A stretch of 30,483 nucleotides of DNA from JAVBUZ01 sp031554725 (GTDB lineage: Bacteria > Bacillota > Clostridia > Lachnospirales > Lachnospiraceae): NCBI GenBank assembly GCA_031554725.1, contig JAVBUZ010000086.1, forward strand, positions 1 through 30,483, given 5' to 3'. A program made the translations under genes and the position numbers. The notes under the pieces are model-generated. The model had not been told where the DNA came from and did no database searches. It was given only the letters and a program-made list of their open reading frames with translations. Below, piece after piece: positions 1-7,775 of the stretch (positions are counted from its first letter, which is position 1; each line of letters opens with the position of its first letter).

Positions 1-320
1 GGCGCAATGGATACAGCGGGCTTTCGGACAATAGTCTTCGCATTTACACTTGGGCAGCCACAGATTAGCGTTTCGTTTTGTTTTCGCTCCATGTTGTGTT
101 TTACTTCTTCCTCGTTATAAGCTGCCGCTTCACGCTCTTCAAAGGTAATCGCTCCCGTAGGGCAAACTGGTAGACAATTTCCTAATCCATCACAGTAATC
201 ATCTCTTAGAAGTTCCGCTTTACCCTCTATCAGACCAATGGCACCTTCATGACAGGCTGACACACAAAGTCCACATCCATTACATGTTTCTTTATCAATT
301 TTAATGATTTGTCTTAACAT
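1..320 (-). CDS. 4Fe-4S ferredoxin-like protein, partial (C-terminus outside window)
   Basis: Read by hand on the minus strand; 106 codons are visible and the gene runs off the left edge. Translation begins at ATG 318-320, preceded by the SD GGAGGATAAGGAT. The first cluster motif is complete: C13, C16, C19 and C23 in a CX2CX2CX3C pattern. The second is altered: C43, C49 and C53 followed by Pro-Thr-Gly, with one Cys of the usual four missing. A further Cys pair, C87 and C89 (CGCP), lies near residue 88. Small dicluster proteins of this kind are often found beside hybrid cluster protein (hcp) and Crp/Fnr genes, so a role in electron transfer for nitrosative or redox stress is inferred. It diverges from the Crp/Fnr gene and probably shares its operator at 398-411. 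The family call is firm, but the partner enzyme is unknown because it would lie outside the window. Confidence 0.85.
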   Translation of the reverse strand, partial: MLRQIIKIDKETCNGCGLCVSACHEGAIGLIEGKAELLRDDYCDGLGNCLPVCPTGAITFEEREAAAYNEEEVKHNMERKQNETLICGCPSVNAKTIVRKPAVSIA

Positions 321-353
321 ATCCTTATCCTCCACATTTTACATACGCTTTGC

Positions 354-382
354 TTGCTTTTGTATGCACAGTATACTATAAT
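354..382 (+). promoter_or_regulatory. sigma-A-type promoter of the Crp/Fnr gene
   Basis: TTGCTT (354-359), a 17-bp spacer and a perfect TATAAT (377-382) predict a start near 389. The palindrome at 398-411 would lie just downstream of that start, where a bound protein would block transcription. Confidence 0.6.
370..375 (-). promoter_or_regulatory. -10 element for the ferredoxin gene, no good -35
   Basis: On the minus strand TATACT (370-375) predicts a start at about 363. The matching -35 position reads CGTAAT, a poor hexamer. The centre of the 398-411 palindrome then falls at -41.5, the class II activator position for Crp/Fnr proteins. This suggests an activator-dependent promoter. Confidence 0.5.
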
Positions 383-397
383 TAAAAAATAAATTAC

Positions 398-411
398 GTG
401 GTTATAACCAC
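398..411. promoter_or_regulatory. perfect palindrome, likely Crp/Fnr operator
   Basis: GTGGTTATAACCAC is a perfect 14-bp palindrome in the 112-bp gap between the ferredoxin and Crp/Fnr genes. Its position fits repression of the rightward gene and activation of the leftward one. It is not a standard CRP (TGTGA) or FNR (TTGAT) half-site, which fits the altered recognition helix of the neighbouring regulator. Confidence 0.6.
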
Positions 412-432
412 ATTTTATAGTGAGGAATCCAT

Positions 433-1101
433 ATGCTAACCTTAAGCGAAAATGATTTAAAAATCCTTCAATCTACAGAGCTTTTTAAAAATATCAATGA
501 AAAAAGCCTAACTGAAATGCTAGGCTGTCTTGATGCAAAAATTACCCCTGCCAAAAAGGAGGAGATTGTCTTACTAGCAGGCAGCAAACCTGAATATGTT
601 GGCATTGTGCTTTCTGGTCTTTTTCATATTGTAAAGGATGACTTTGCTGGAAATCGTACCTTGGTTGCACCACTTCTGCCAGGGGATTTATTTGCCGAGG
701 CACTTTGCTGCGCTGATGTAGAGGAAAGTCCTGTTACTGTATATGCCATAGAGGATTCCGTAGTTATGCTTCTTCGCTTTGACCGAATCCTTCATACCTG
801 TCCTAACTCTTGTTCTCATCATGCAAGCCTTATTGAAAATATGCTTAAGCTGATTGCGAGAAAAAATTTAATGCTACAAAATCGCGTGGAAATTGTAGCA
901 TTAAAATCAGTACGCTTAAAAGTAATGCTTTATCTAGAGAACTTGGCTATTAAACAGGGAAAGCATATTACATCTCCCTTTAACCGTGAAGAACTTGCCA
1001 ACTATCTTTGTGTAGAAAGAACCGCCCTTTCCCACGAGCTATCACGCATGAAAAAGGACGGTATTATTGATTATTGGAAAAATCATTTTGAATTACTCTA
1101 G
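433..1101 (+). CDS. Crp/Fnr family transcriptional regulator
   Basis: This 222-residue protein has the usual family length. An N-terminal cyclic-nucleotide-binding-like beta-roll (about residues 15-120) includes a PGDLFAEA segment typical of the fold. A dimerisation helix follows, then a winged helix-turn-helix at about 183-212. In the recognition helix the Arg of CRP Arg180 is kept (R196), but the Glu181 and Arg185 equivalents are T197 and H201, so its DNA target should differ from CRP and FNR sites. Cysteines at 32, 92, 93, 123, 127 and 193 are not arranged like the N-terminal FNR cluster, so the signal cannot be read; haem, nitric oxide or redox sensing are options. It diverges from a ferredoxin-like gene and probably controls both through the palindrome at 398-411. 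Its stop lies 3 bp from the stop of the convergent ABC exporter gene, leaving no room for a terminator. Confidence 0.93.
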   Translation: MLTLSENDLKILQSTELFKNINEKSLTEMLGCLDAKITPAKKEEIVLLAGSKPEYVGIVLSGLFHIVKDDFAGNRTLVAPLLPGDLFAEALCCADVEESPVTVYAIEDSVVMLLRFDRILHTCPNSCSHHASLIENMLKLIARKNLMLQNRVEIVALKSVRLKVMLYLENLAIKQGKHITSPFNREELANYLCVERTALSHELSRMKKDGIIDYWKNHFELL

Positions 1102-1104
1102 TGT

Positions 1105-2946
1105 TTAGATTTCTCTTCCTTCAAACTGTGTCATATAGAGCTCATGATATCTGCCCTTTTTCTGTAGCAGTTCTTCATGATTTCCACTTTCCACAATATG
1201 CCCTTGATCTAGTACGACGATAAAATCCGCATCCTGTATGGTCGAAAGACGATGGGCAATTATTATGCTAGTGCGCTCCTTCATTAGGCGAACCATGGCA
1301 TCTTGAATATGCTTCTCTGTTCGTGTATCTACACTAGAGGTTGCTTCATCCAAAATAAGTATTTTAGGATTTGCAAGAAAGGCTCGACCTATGGATATTA
1401 ACTGGCGCTGACCCTGAGAAAGATTTTGGCCCGATTCACTGAGCATGGTATCATAACCCTTCGGAAGGTGCTTTATTAGCCCTGCCGAGTTACTCATGGC
1501 TGCTGCCTCCTCCATTTCTTTGTCCGAAGCATCTAGGCGTGAGTATTTCAAATTATTACGTATGGTATCCGAAAAAAGAACAGTATCCTGTAAAACAATA
1601 GCAATATTTCTTCGTAGTTCCTCCATACTTAAATCTCTAATATTAATTCCATCAATTAATATTTCACCACTATCTGGTTCATAATAGCGCATAAGCAGAT
1701 TAACTACTGTTGTTTTACCACTTCCCGTTGCACCAACTAGGGCTACCTTGTGTCCCGCGTAAATTTCTAAATCAAAATCATGTAGCACTGGATTTTCTTT
1801 TGTATAGCCAAAGGTAACATTTTTAAAGGTAATAACGCCTTTTGCTCCCTCCATCTTTTGGTTACCACCAACATCCTCACTATTTTCATCTAACACCACA
1901 AATATGCGCTCTGCTCCGGCAATCGCAGTCTGAATCTGGCCATAGACCTGAGCAATCTCATTGATTGGACGGCTAAATTGTTTGGCGTATACAATAAAAG
2001 CAGACACAACACCGATAGATATCATGTCTTTTATAGCAAAATAACCGCCAAAGGCTGCAATAATAACAAATCCAATGTTATTAATAGCGTTCATAACCGG
2101 CCCCATGGAGCCACCAAATATATCCGCAATAATTCCAACCTTTGTTAGCTCATCCGCATTTTTCTCAAACTCCTCAATTACTTCTTTTTGCCTATTGTAG
2201 GCAACTACCGTTTTATATCCAATTACCTTTTCCTCAACAATGCCGTTTAAGCCACCTAAAAGTATTTGTCGCTTTAAGAAAAATTTACGCATTGTTTTTG
2301 ATAGGTACTTAGTAGCTACAACTGTGAGTATTACCGTCGTGCAAGATAGTAGTGCCAGTTCCCAACAATAACAGAACATGACGATTACCGTTCCCGATAC
2401 CGTTAGTATTCCTGATACTAAAGAGCCAAGAGATTGGGAAACCGTATTGGAAATATTCTCTACATCATTGGTCATGCGGCTCATAATGTCTCCATGAGCG
2501 TGGGTATCCAGATATTTAACTGGTAATCTGGTTATTTTATGAAACAAATCTTCTCTTAGTTTTTTTACAATTCTTTGACTTAAATTGGCGCTTATTAGAT
2601 TCTGCAATAAATTCATTACCGCATATATCACATAAACTAAAAGCATCAGAAGTAATATGGGAGTGAGGCTATCATAAATTCCCGCCGCAATGGTATCCAC
2701 CGCCTTACTTTGTAAGCTTGGTGTATAAATAGAGCAACCTACTGTAATGGAAACCGCTGCAATCAGTCCTAATATAAGATATTTTTCCTTGGTAAAATAT
2801 GTCATCAGTCTAGCTAAGGTTGTCCTGCTATTTTGTGGCTTTTCAATTGGCGCAAAATTTCTTGGGCCCATTCTTACGCCTGGTATTCTATAGTTTGAGT
2901 CAGCTTGTTTCTTTTCTGCCTTTCCTTGATTACTCAAAAAGCTCAC
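1105..2946 (-). CDS. ABC exporter half-transporter with canonical NBD (heterodimer subunit 2)
   Basis: This 613-residue protein fuses a six-helix exporter transmembrane domain (about 50-345) to a C-terminal ATPase (about 370-605). The Walker A is GATGSGKT (405-412), the Q-loop is Q453, the Walker B is ILILD (529-533) with catalytic E534, and the H-loop is H565. Its signature is LSQGQ (509-513) rather than LSGGQ. In heterodimeric exporters of the TM287/288 and BmrC/BmrD type, the subunit with the intact Walker B Glu carries the altered signature that completes the degenerate site of its partner, and that is the pattern here. An N-terminal extension of about 45 polar residues precedes the first helix. 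Its start overlaps the upstream subunit gene by 17 bp, which suggests translational coupling. Substrate unknown; lipid or drug export is typical of the family. Confidence 0.95.
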   Translation of the reverse strand: MSFLSNQGKAEKKQADSNYRIPGVRMGPRNFAPIEKPQNSRTTLARLMTYFTKEKYLILGLIAAVSITVGCSIYTPSLQSKAVDTIAAGIYDSLTPILLLMLLVYVIYAVMNLLQNLISANLSQRIVKKLREDLFHKITRLPVKYLDTHAHGDIMSRMTNDVENISNTVSQSLGSLVSGILTVSGTVIVMFCYCWELALLSCTTVILTVVATKYLSKTMRKFFLKRQILLGGLNGIVEEKVIGYKTVVAYNRQKEVIEEFEKNADELTKVGIIADIFGGSMGPVMNAINNIGFVIIAAFGGYFAIKDMISIGVVSAFIVYAKQFSRPINEIAQVYGQIQTAIAGAERIFVVLDENSEDVGGNQKMEGAKGVITFKNVTFGYTKENPVLHDFDLEIYAGHKVALVGATGSGKTTVVNLLMRYYEPDSGEILIDGINIRDLSMEELRRNIAIVLQDTVLFSDTIRNNLKYSRLDASDKEMEEAAAMSNSAGLIKHLPKGYDTMLSESGQNLSQGQRQLISIGRAFLANPKILILDEATSSVDTRTEKHIQDAMVRLMKERTSIIIAHRLSTIQDADFIVVLDQGHIVESGNHEELLQKKGRYHELYMTQFEGREI

Positions 2947-4672
2947 CTCCCACCTTTAACTGGGAATTAAATATCTCACGGTAAATATCACTATTTTCTA
3001 GTAAGTCGTCATGACTGCCGCAGGCGGTCAGTCTTCCCTTATCAATAACCGCTATTCTATCTGCATCCTTAACGGAGGCAATACGTTGGGCTATTATTAT
3101 TTTTGTCATACCCTGATATTCTTTGTTAAGGGCCCTATAAATCTTCGCTTCTGTTTTTAAATCTAGTGCACTTGTGGAGTCATCAAAGATTAGTATTTCT
3201 GCTTCCTTTAGGACAGCTCGACTTATGGCTATTCTTTGTTTTTGTCCACCCGATAGGCTCATTCCCTTTTCTGCAACCAGGGTATCATAGCCTTCCTCTT
3301 TCTTATCTATAAATTCACTTGCCTGAGCAATATCTGCCGCATGACAAATCTCGTCTTTCCCCGCCTCTGGCTTTCCCCAAAGAATATTGTCCTTAATGGA
3401 GCCACTAAACAATTCGCTTTTCTGTAGTGCGATGGCTACCTTGTTACGTAGCTTTTCTAAATGATATTCTCTTACATCCACTTCATCAACAAGCACGGTG
3501 CCACTTGTGGTATCGTAAAATCTTGGAATTAAGTTCACCAAACTAGACTTTCCACTACCCGTTGCTCCTAATATGGCAAAGGTCTCGCCTGGATTTATTA
3601 CTAGTGAAATGTCCTCTAGTACCTTTTCTCCACTACCCTGTGGATAGGAAAAGGACACATTTTTAAATTCAATTTTACCCTTTACCTTGGCATCTACACA
3701 TCCATGCCCGTCTACTACTGCTGGCTGGCAGTCTAATATTTCCTTTATACGTTTTCCTGAAGCTGCCCCTCTGGAAATGGTTTGGAATATATTTGCCAGC
3801 ATCATAATGGCATGCATAATCTGTGAAAGATAGGTAATTGCCGCCATAACATTACCAGGGGTGACAACGCCTGCCTGTACATCTATTGCACCTACCTTTA
3901 TAACTGCAACAACTGCAATATTTAACACAATATTTGTGATAGGCTGCATAAAAGAAAAAAGTCGAGAAATTTTAAGCTGTGTATTAACCAGTTCGTCATT
4001 GGCCTGTTCAAAGCGCCCCTCTTCTTCTTTTTCGTGAACATAAGCCTTTACAACCCTTGCACCTGCTACATTCTCTTGAACCACACTATTTACTCTATCA
4101 AGCTTACGTTGCAATAGGCCAAACATAGGATTTGCTTTTGAAATAAAAAAAATAACACTAACTAGTACAATCGGCACAGCGCAAAATACTACTACGCCAA
4201 AGCTTATGTCTAGCATACATAAAAAAATAATTCCTCCAACAAAGAGTATGCTTGTTCGTACAAAACCACGTATGCATTGTTCAACTAAATTTTGTAATTG
4301 AGTCACATCATTGGTCACTCTTGTTACCAATGAGCCTGTAGAAAATTCATCTGTTTGCTGGAAGGAAAGAGACATGATTCTATTGAAACAGTCCTTACGA
4401 ATATCATTCCCAAAGTTCTGGCTACAAAGATTTGCAAACACTCCGCTTAACACTCCTGCCAGTCCTCCAAACACAACTGCACCAATCATCCGTATTCCAA
4501 CATTTAGGATGATATCCATATTGCCTACTCCACCATTTGATAGACCTAAAACACCCTCATCAATAATTGTGCTCATAAGTCTTGGTTGAATTAAGTCCAT
4601 TAAGACCTCAATCGACATAAAGATGGGGGCTAAAAGTGCAAAAAACCAATATTTCTTTATATATTTAAACAT
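2930..4672 (-). CDS. ABC exporter half-transporter with degenerate NBD (heterodimer subunit 1)
   Basis: This half-transporter has an N-terminal six-helix membrane domain and a C-terminal ATPase. Residue numbers below count from the alternative upstream ATG at 4684. The Walker A is GATGSGKS (373-380), the Q-loop is Q421, and the signature is a canonical LSGGQ (477-481). The Walker B is ILIFD followed by D502 instead of Glu, and the switch residue is Q533 instead of His. These two changes mark the non-hydrolysing site of heterodimeric exporters such as TM287, so this subunit should pair with the product of the overlapping downstream gene. The start is uncertain: AGGAGG lies only 1 nt before ATG 4684 and 13 nt before the in-frame ATG 4672. 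The second is preferred because the protein then begins MFKYIKKYW, which looks like a normal start for the family. Confidence 0.93.
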   Translation of the reverse strand: MFKYIKKYWFFALLAPIFMSIEVLMDLIQPRLMSTIIDEGVLGLSNGGVGNMDIILNVGIRMIGAVVFGGLAGVLSGVFANLCSQNFGNDIRKDCFNRIMSLSFQQTDEFSTGSLVTRVTNDVTQLQNLVEQCIRGFVRTSILFVGGIIFLCMLDISFGVVVFCAVPIVLVSVIFFISKANPMFGLLQRKLDRVNSVVQENVAGARVVKAYVHEKEEEGRFEQANDELVNTQLKISRLFSFMQPITNIVLNIAVVAVIKVGAIDVQAGVVTPGNVMAAITYLSQIMHAIMMLANIFQTISRGAASGKRIKEILDCQPAVVDGHGCVDAKVKGKIEFKNVSFSYPQGSGEKVLEDISLVINPGETFAILGATGSGKSSLVNLIPRFYDTTSGTVLVDEVDVREYHLEKLRNKVAIALQKSELFSGSIKDNILWGKPEAGKDEICHAADIAQASEFIDKKEEGYDTLVAEKGMSLSGGQKQRIAISRAVLKEAEILIFDDSTSALDLKTEAKIYRALNKEYQGMTKIIIAQRIASVKDADRIAVIDKGRLTACGSHDDLLENSDIYREIFNSQLKVGGELFE

Positions 4673-4810
4673 ATCATTAACCATGCCTCCTCGCTAAATT
4701 AAGGTACCTAACTATTTTAGCATGAAAGTATTGCTTCTTCTACTCAAAACCTTTAAAATCTTTACATTAAGATGTATTTTGTGAAAAATAATATAATAGA
4801 GGTTATGGAT

Positions 4811-5281
4811 ATGGTAAAGACAAATGCAATGAGAAAGTTAGATAGTCTAAAAATAAAATATGAGGTTCATAGCTACGCCGATACCGAAGCTATCAGTGGT
4901 GTTGAGGTAGCCGCTGTATTAAACGAAGATCCAAAAAAAGTTTTTAAAACCCTTGTAACCGTTGGCAAGTCAAATACTAACTATGTATTTATTGTCCCTG
5001 TTGCTAAGGAGCTTGATCTTAAAAAAGCCGCCAAGGTATCCGGCGAAAAGTCCATCGAAATGATTAAGTCCAAGGACCTTCTCCCTTTAACTGGGTATAT
5101 TCACGGGGGATGCTCACCTGTTGGAATGAAAAAGGTATTGAAAACCTTTTTAGATGAAAGCGCTTCTGAGATAGATAAGATTTTTGTTAGTGGCGGAAAA
5201 ATTGGTTATCAGGTAGAGCTTTCGCCCGCGGACATGCAAAAGGCCATTCCCTTTACCTTTGAAAATCTGGTAGTGGAATAG
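4811..5281 (+). CDS. ybaK: Cys-tRNA(Pro)/Cys-tRNA(Cys) deacylase, YbaK/EbsC family
   Basis: This is a 156-residue single-domain editing protein that hydrolyses misacylated Cys-tRNA(Pro) in trans. The conserved lysine of the family is present as K46 in the context VFKTLVT, the same number as in Haemophilus influenzae YbaK. The glycine-rich signature GGCSPVG lies at 99-105. The start at 4811 is chosen because AGAGG (4798-4802) lies 8 nt before it; the upstream ATGs at 4772 and 4805 are badly placed. The gene stands alone, diverging from the ABC exporter pair, and its stop directly abuts the GC-rich element at 5282-5480, with no ordinary terminator. Confidence 0.93.
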   Translation: MVKTNAMRKLDSLKIKYEVHSYADTEAISGVEVAAVLNEDPKKVFKTLVTVGKSNTNYVFIVPVAKELDLKKAAKVSGEKSIEMIKSKDLLPLTGYIHGGCSPVGMKKVLKTFLDESASEIDKIFVSGGKIGYQVELSPADMQKAIPFTFENLVVE

Positions 5282-5480
5282 CCTCCTGACTCTTGCGCGA
5301 CGATAGCCGCGCAAGACCCTACGCGACGGCAACGCCCCTACGCGACAGCCTCGCTCTTTCGCGACGGCAACCTCGCAAAACCTACGGTTTTGCGAGGTCA
5401 CGTTGCTCGTCAGAACAGCGCGTGTAGCCGCGCTAAAGTAAACTTTGCGGGCTACACGCGCCGTTCTGACTCTGCCGTCG
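5282..5480. repeat. GC-rich hairpin-dense intergenic element
   Basis: This 199-bp gap between convergent genes has 124 G+C in 200 bases (5281-5480, hand count), against AT-rich flanks. A CGCGAC core recurs at 5322, 5341 and 5360, exactly 19 bp apart, and also at 5296. Three stem-loops are visible: an 8-bp stem at 5292-5299/5308-5315; a perfect 12-bp stem at 5371-5382/5386-5397 with a 3-nt loop; and a 21-position stem at 5409-5429/5450-5470 with one mismatch. CTGACTCT occurs near both ends (5286 and 5467). None of the hairpins has a U-tract, so they are not ordinary terminators. It looks like a dispersed intergenic repeat or small non-autonomous mobile element, but only one copy is in the window. 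Confidence 0.7.
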
Positions 5481-7064
5481 CTAATGTTGTACATTCTGTT
5501 TCATTAAACTCATGATATTAAATGGCGGAAGTACCTTATCCATTAATGCAAGAAGCTCATCATCAAAGTTATTTTCTACATGGCACTGCGTATCGAATAT
5601 CATAGTAGGTTCTACTTCTGCTGTCACGGGCTTCCACTCTGGCAAGCTTCCACCATTTGGATTTCCCGTACGAGCAAACTGCATTAGCGCTGTAAACATT
5701 TTTTCTTCAAGTTCATCTGACACATCTGTCATGTTACAAATTTCCACTTTATCTGTATTGTGGAAAAAGAATGGAATGTCAGAGCAATGCCATGCTGGTT
5801 TTGTATTCTGGAAATCAAAGTTAAGAGCAAACTCATACAAGTAAGTAGGTGCCTTTTTGCCTTCTGCATGAAGCTTAGCAAGCTTCTTCGATGGCCCCCT
5901 AAATATACGATCAAGTACCAATAGCTCTGTAACATGTTTATTGGGAAATGTCTTTTTAAATAACTCCATTGCCTCACCAGCATGCTTTTTATATTGCTTT
6001 TCAATTAATGTTAAAATCTCTGTTTCTGTTAAATCATGTTTATCAAATTCTACTGGTGCAAAAGCAAATTCACCAAATACCGACCCTACCATAAGGGGAA
6101 TCGTTTTTGCATGCTCCGTAAATCCTGTAAGTAATGGCTCACCCAAATAATATTCATTTGGGATTGGTGCCATTGCTACGTTTCCACCTGTAATTGCAAT
6201 CGGCATAAATACTTTATTATAGGCCTCTGCTAAATCATGATAAGAGGCTTTTTCAAGCACACTGACATCTTGTTTTCCAAAAGAAAAGCGTTTCTTTTCA
6301 CTTAACTGCTTTATCATGGCATTGGCTAATCTCTCGCAAGTTGTTCCTGACCTTGGGGCCGGCATGAGCTTTCCATCTGATACTCCACTCATAACCATTG
6401 CCTTATGGAATAGACCATCTGCTTCTGGGATTTGCATAAGTCCCGTTACCTTCATGCCACCACCAGACTGTCCAAAAATAGTTACGTTGTCTGGATCACC
6501 GCCGAATCCGGCAATGTTATCGCGAACCCATTTTAATGACGCTACAAGATCAGCAAGCTCTAAGTTTCCAGAATTTTTATATTTTTCACCAAAGGATGAA
6601 AGATCAAGAAGTCCTAAAAGGTTTAAGCGGTGATTGACTGTAACTACAACAACATCACCTTTTTTACACATGTTGGCACCATCATAGGCCTCCTGCTCAA
6701 TCGCAGAACCCATGCTGTAACCTCCTCCGTGAAACCAAACCAAAACTGGCTTTTTTTCTCCTGGCGCTAAGCTGTTTGTCCAAACATTTAAGTTTTGACA
6801 ATTTTCATCTTGGGGCCAATAACGATGTGGAACCATAAGCTCTCCTGTTGGCTTATCAGGACTTGTGAGTGGACAAACCATGCCATAAGAACATGCATCT
6901 TTAATCCCTTCCCATGGGGCAACCTCTGTCGGCATTTGAAAACGCTTTGCCTCAGCGTAGGGAATACCTTTAAAAATGTATGCACCATCAAAGAAATATC
7001 CTTTGACCTTACCCGATTTTGTCTGCACTGGTTGCACATCATCATATCGAAATACTTTTGCCAT
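5481..7064 (-). CDS. type-B carboxylesterase/lipase family protein
   Basis: This 527-residue alpha/beta hydrolase belongs to the carboxylesterase type B family, at about the usual length. The oxyanion-hole motif HGGG lies at 112-115, the nucleophile elbow GQSGGG puts the serine at S200, the likely acid is E332 (VFGEF), and the likely base is H426 (AWHCSDIPF). No signal peptide is visible, so it should act in the cytoplasm on an imported ester. The SD AAGGAGG lies 6 nt before the ATG. It is the last gene of the minus-strand catabolic cluster, 24 bp after pgmB. Together with the unrelated HSL-type esterase at the other end, it suggests a substrate carrying more than one kind of acyl or aryl ester. 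Exact substrate unknown. Confidence 0.93.
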   Translation of the reverse strand: MAKVFRYDDVQPVQTKSGKVKGYFFDGAYIFKGIPYAEAKRFQMPTEVAPWEGIKDACSYGMVCPLTSPDKPTGELMVPHRYWPQDENCQNLNVWTNSLAPGEKKPVLVWFHGGGYSMGSAIEQEAYDGANMCKKGDVVVVTVNHRLNLLGLLDLSSFGEKYKNSGNLELADLVASLKWVRDNIAGFGGDPDNVTIFGQSGGGMKVTGLMQIPEADGLFHKAMVMSGVSDGKLMPAPRSGTTCERLANAMIKQLSEKKRFSFGKQDVSVLEKASYHDLAEAYNKVFMPIAITGGNVAMAPIPNEYYLGEPLLTGFTEHAKTIPLMVGSVFGEFAFAPVEFDKHDLTETEILTLIEKQYKKHAGEAMELFKKTFPNKHVTELLVLDRIFRGPSKKLAKLHAEGKKAPTYLYEFALNFDFQNTKPAWHCSDIPFFFHNTDKVEICNMTDVSDELEEKMFTALMQFARTGNPNGGSLPEWKPVTAEVEPTMIFDTQCHVENNFDDELLALMDKVLPPFNIMSLMKQNVQH

Positions 7065-7088
7065 AGAAACCCTCCTTATTCTTTCATT

Positions 7089-7736
7089 CTATACTAATTT
7101 TAGTAAGTCCCCAAAGCCTTCTAATCCGAAATCACTCCTGGGATTCTCCTTGGCACCACTGATTCCAGCACAATAAAATCCGCCATTTTTTGCCGCCTCT
7201 ACACCTGCATCTGCATCCTCTACTACCAAGCATCTATCTGGCTCTAAACCTATCATTTGTGCTGCTTTCAAAAACACCTCTGGGTCCGGCTTTGTTTTGG
7301 TGATATTATTGCCGTCGCTTACTGCATCGAAGAAATATTCAAGTCCGAGTTTTCTTAAGATTAAACCTGCATTACGACTAGAAGAACCAATTGCCAGTTT
7401 TAAACCTTTTTTACGAAGCTTATCTAAGGTATCTGCTACCTCCTTTGAAAGATCATTTGAGCTCATTTGTTCTAGTAACACCACATAGTTATCATTCTTC
7501 TCTTTGCAGAGCGCTTCCTTTTCCTCCGCTGAAAACCTTGTAGGATATTCCTCCAAAATAATTTCCAGACTCTCCATGCGAGATACACCACGGAGTCTAT
7601 CATTTTTCTTTTCGTCAAAAGGAATTTCCAATTTATCTGCTAATGCCTTCCACGCCTTATAGTGAAAATGATCTGTATGACAAATAACTCCATCTAAGTC
7701 AAAGATAATGCCATCAAACTGTACTGTCTTTTCCAT
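7089..7736 (-). CDS. pgmB: beta-phosphoglucomutase (HAD family)
   Basis: This 215-residue HAD phosphatase-fold protein converts beta-glucose-1-phosphate to glucose-6-phosphate. Motif I is FDLDGV, with nucleophile D13 and acid/base D15. The cap segment RGVSRMESL (49-57) is characteristic of beta-phosphoglucomutases and separates it from simple HAD phosphatases. Motif II serine lies in GSSSRN, motif III lysine in KTKPDP, and motif IV acids in VVEDADAG. AAAGGAG lies about 13 nt before the ATG, a long spacing. It sits between the GH3 and carboxylesterase genes. Such mutases usually accompany an inverting disaccharide phosphorylase (GH65, GH94 and similar), and none is present here. Confidence 0.93.
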   Translation of the reverse strand: MEKTVQFDGIIFDLDGVICHTDHFHYKAWKALADKLEIPFDEKKNDRLRGVSRMESLEIILEEYPTRFSAEEKEALCKEKNDNYVVLLEQMSSNDLSKEVADTLDKLRKKGLKLAIGSSSRNAGLILRKLGLEYFFDAVSDGNNITKTKPDPEVFLKAAQMIGLEPDRCLVVEDADAGVEAAKNGGFYCAGISGAKENPRSDFGLEGFGDLLKLV

Positions 7737-7775
7737 TGGTTTTCGTATACTCCTTTCAAAGCTAATGCTTCTTTC

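Noticed and set aside
4761..4797. TTTACA and TATAAT upstream of ybaK as a promoter
   Set aside because: The hexamers are 25 bp apart, and the TATAAT would start transcription at the first codon.
5282..5480. CRISPR array, suggested by regularly spaced CGCGAC units
   Set aside because: Units are 19 bp apart with short degenerate repeats and no unique spacers of normal length; no cas genes.
5150..5494. Minus-strand open frame of 114 codons across the GC-rich element and the ybaK 3' end
   Set aside because: It overlaps ybaK antisense and owes its length to the GC-rich element lacking stops. Its Arg- and Ala-rich product resembles no protein I know, and I see no convincing SD.
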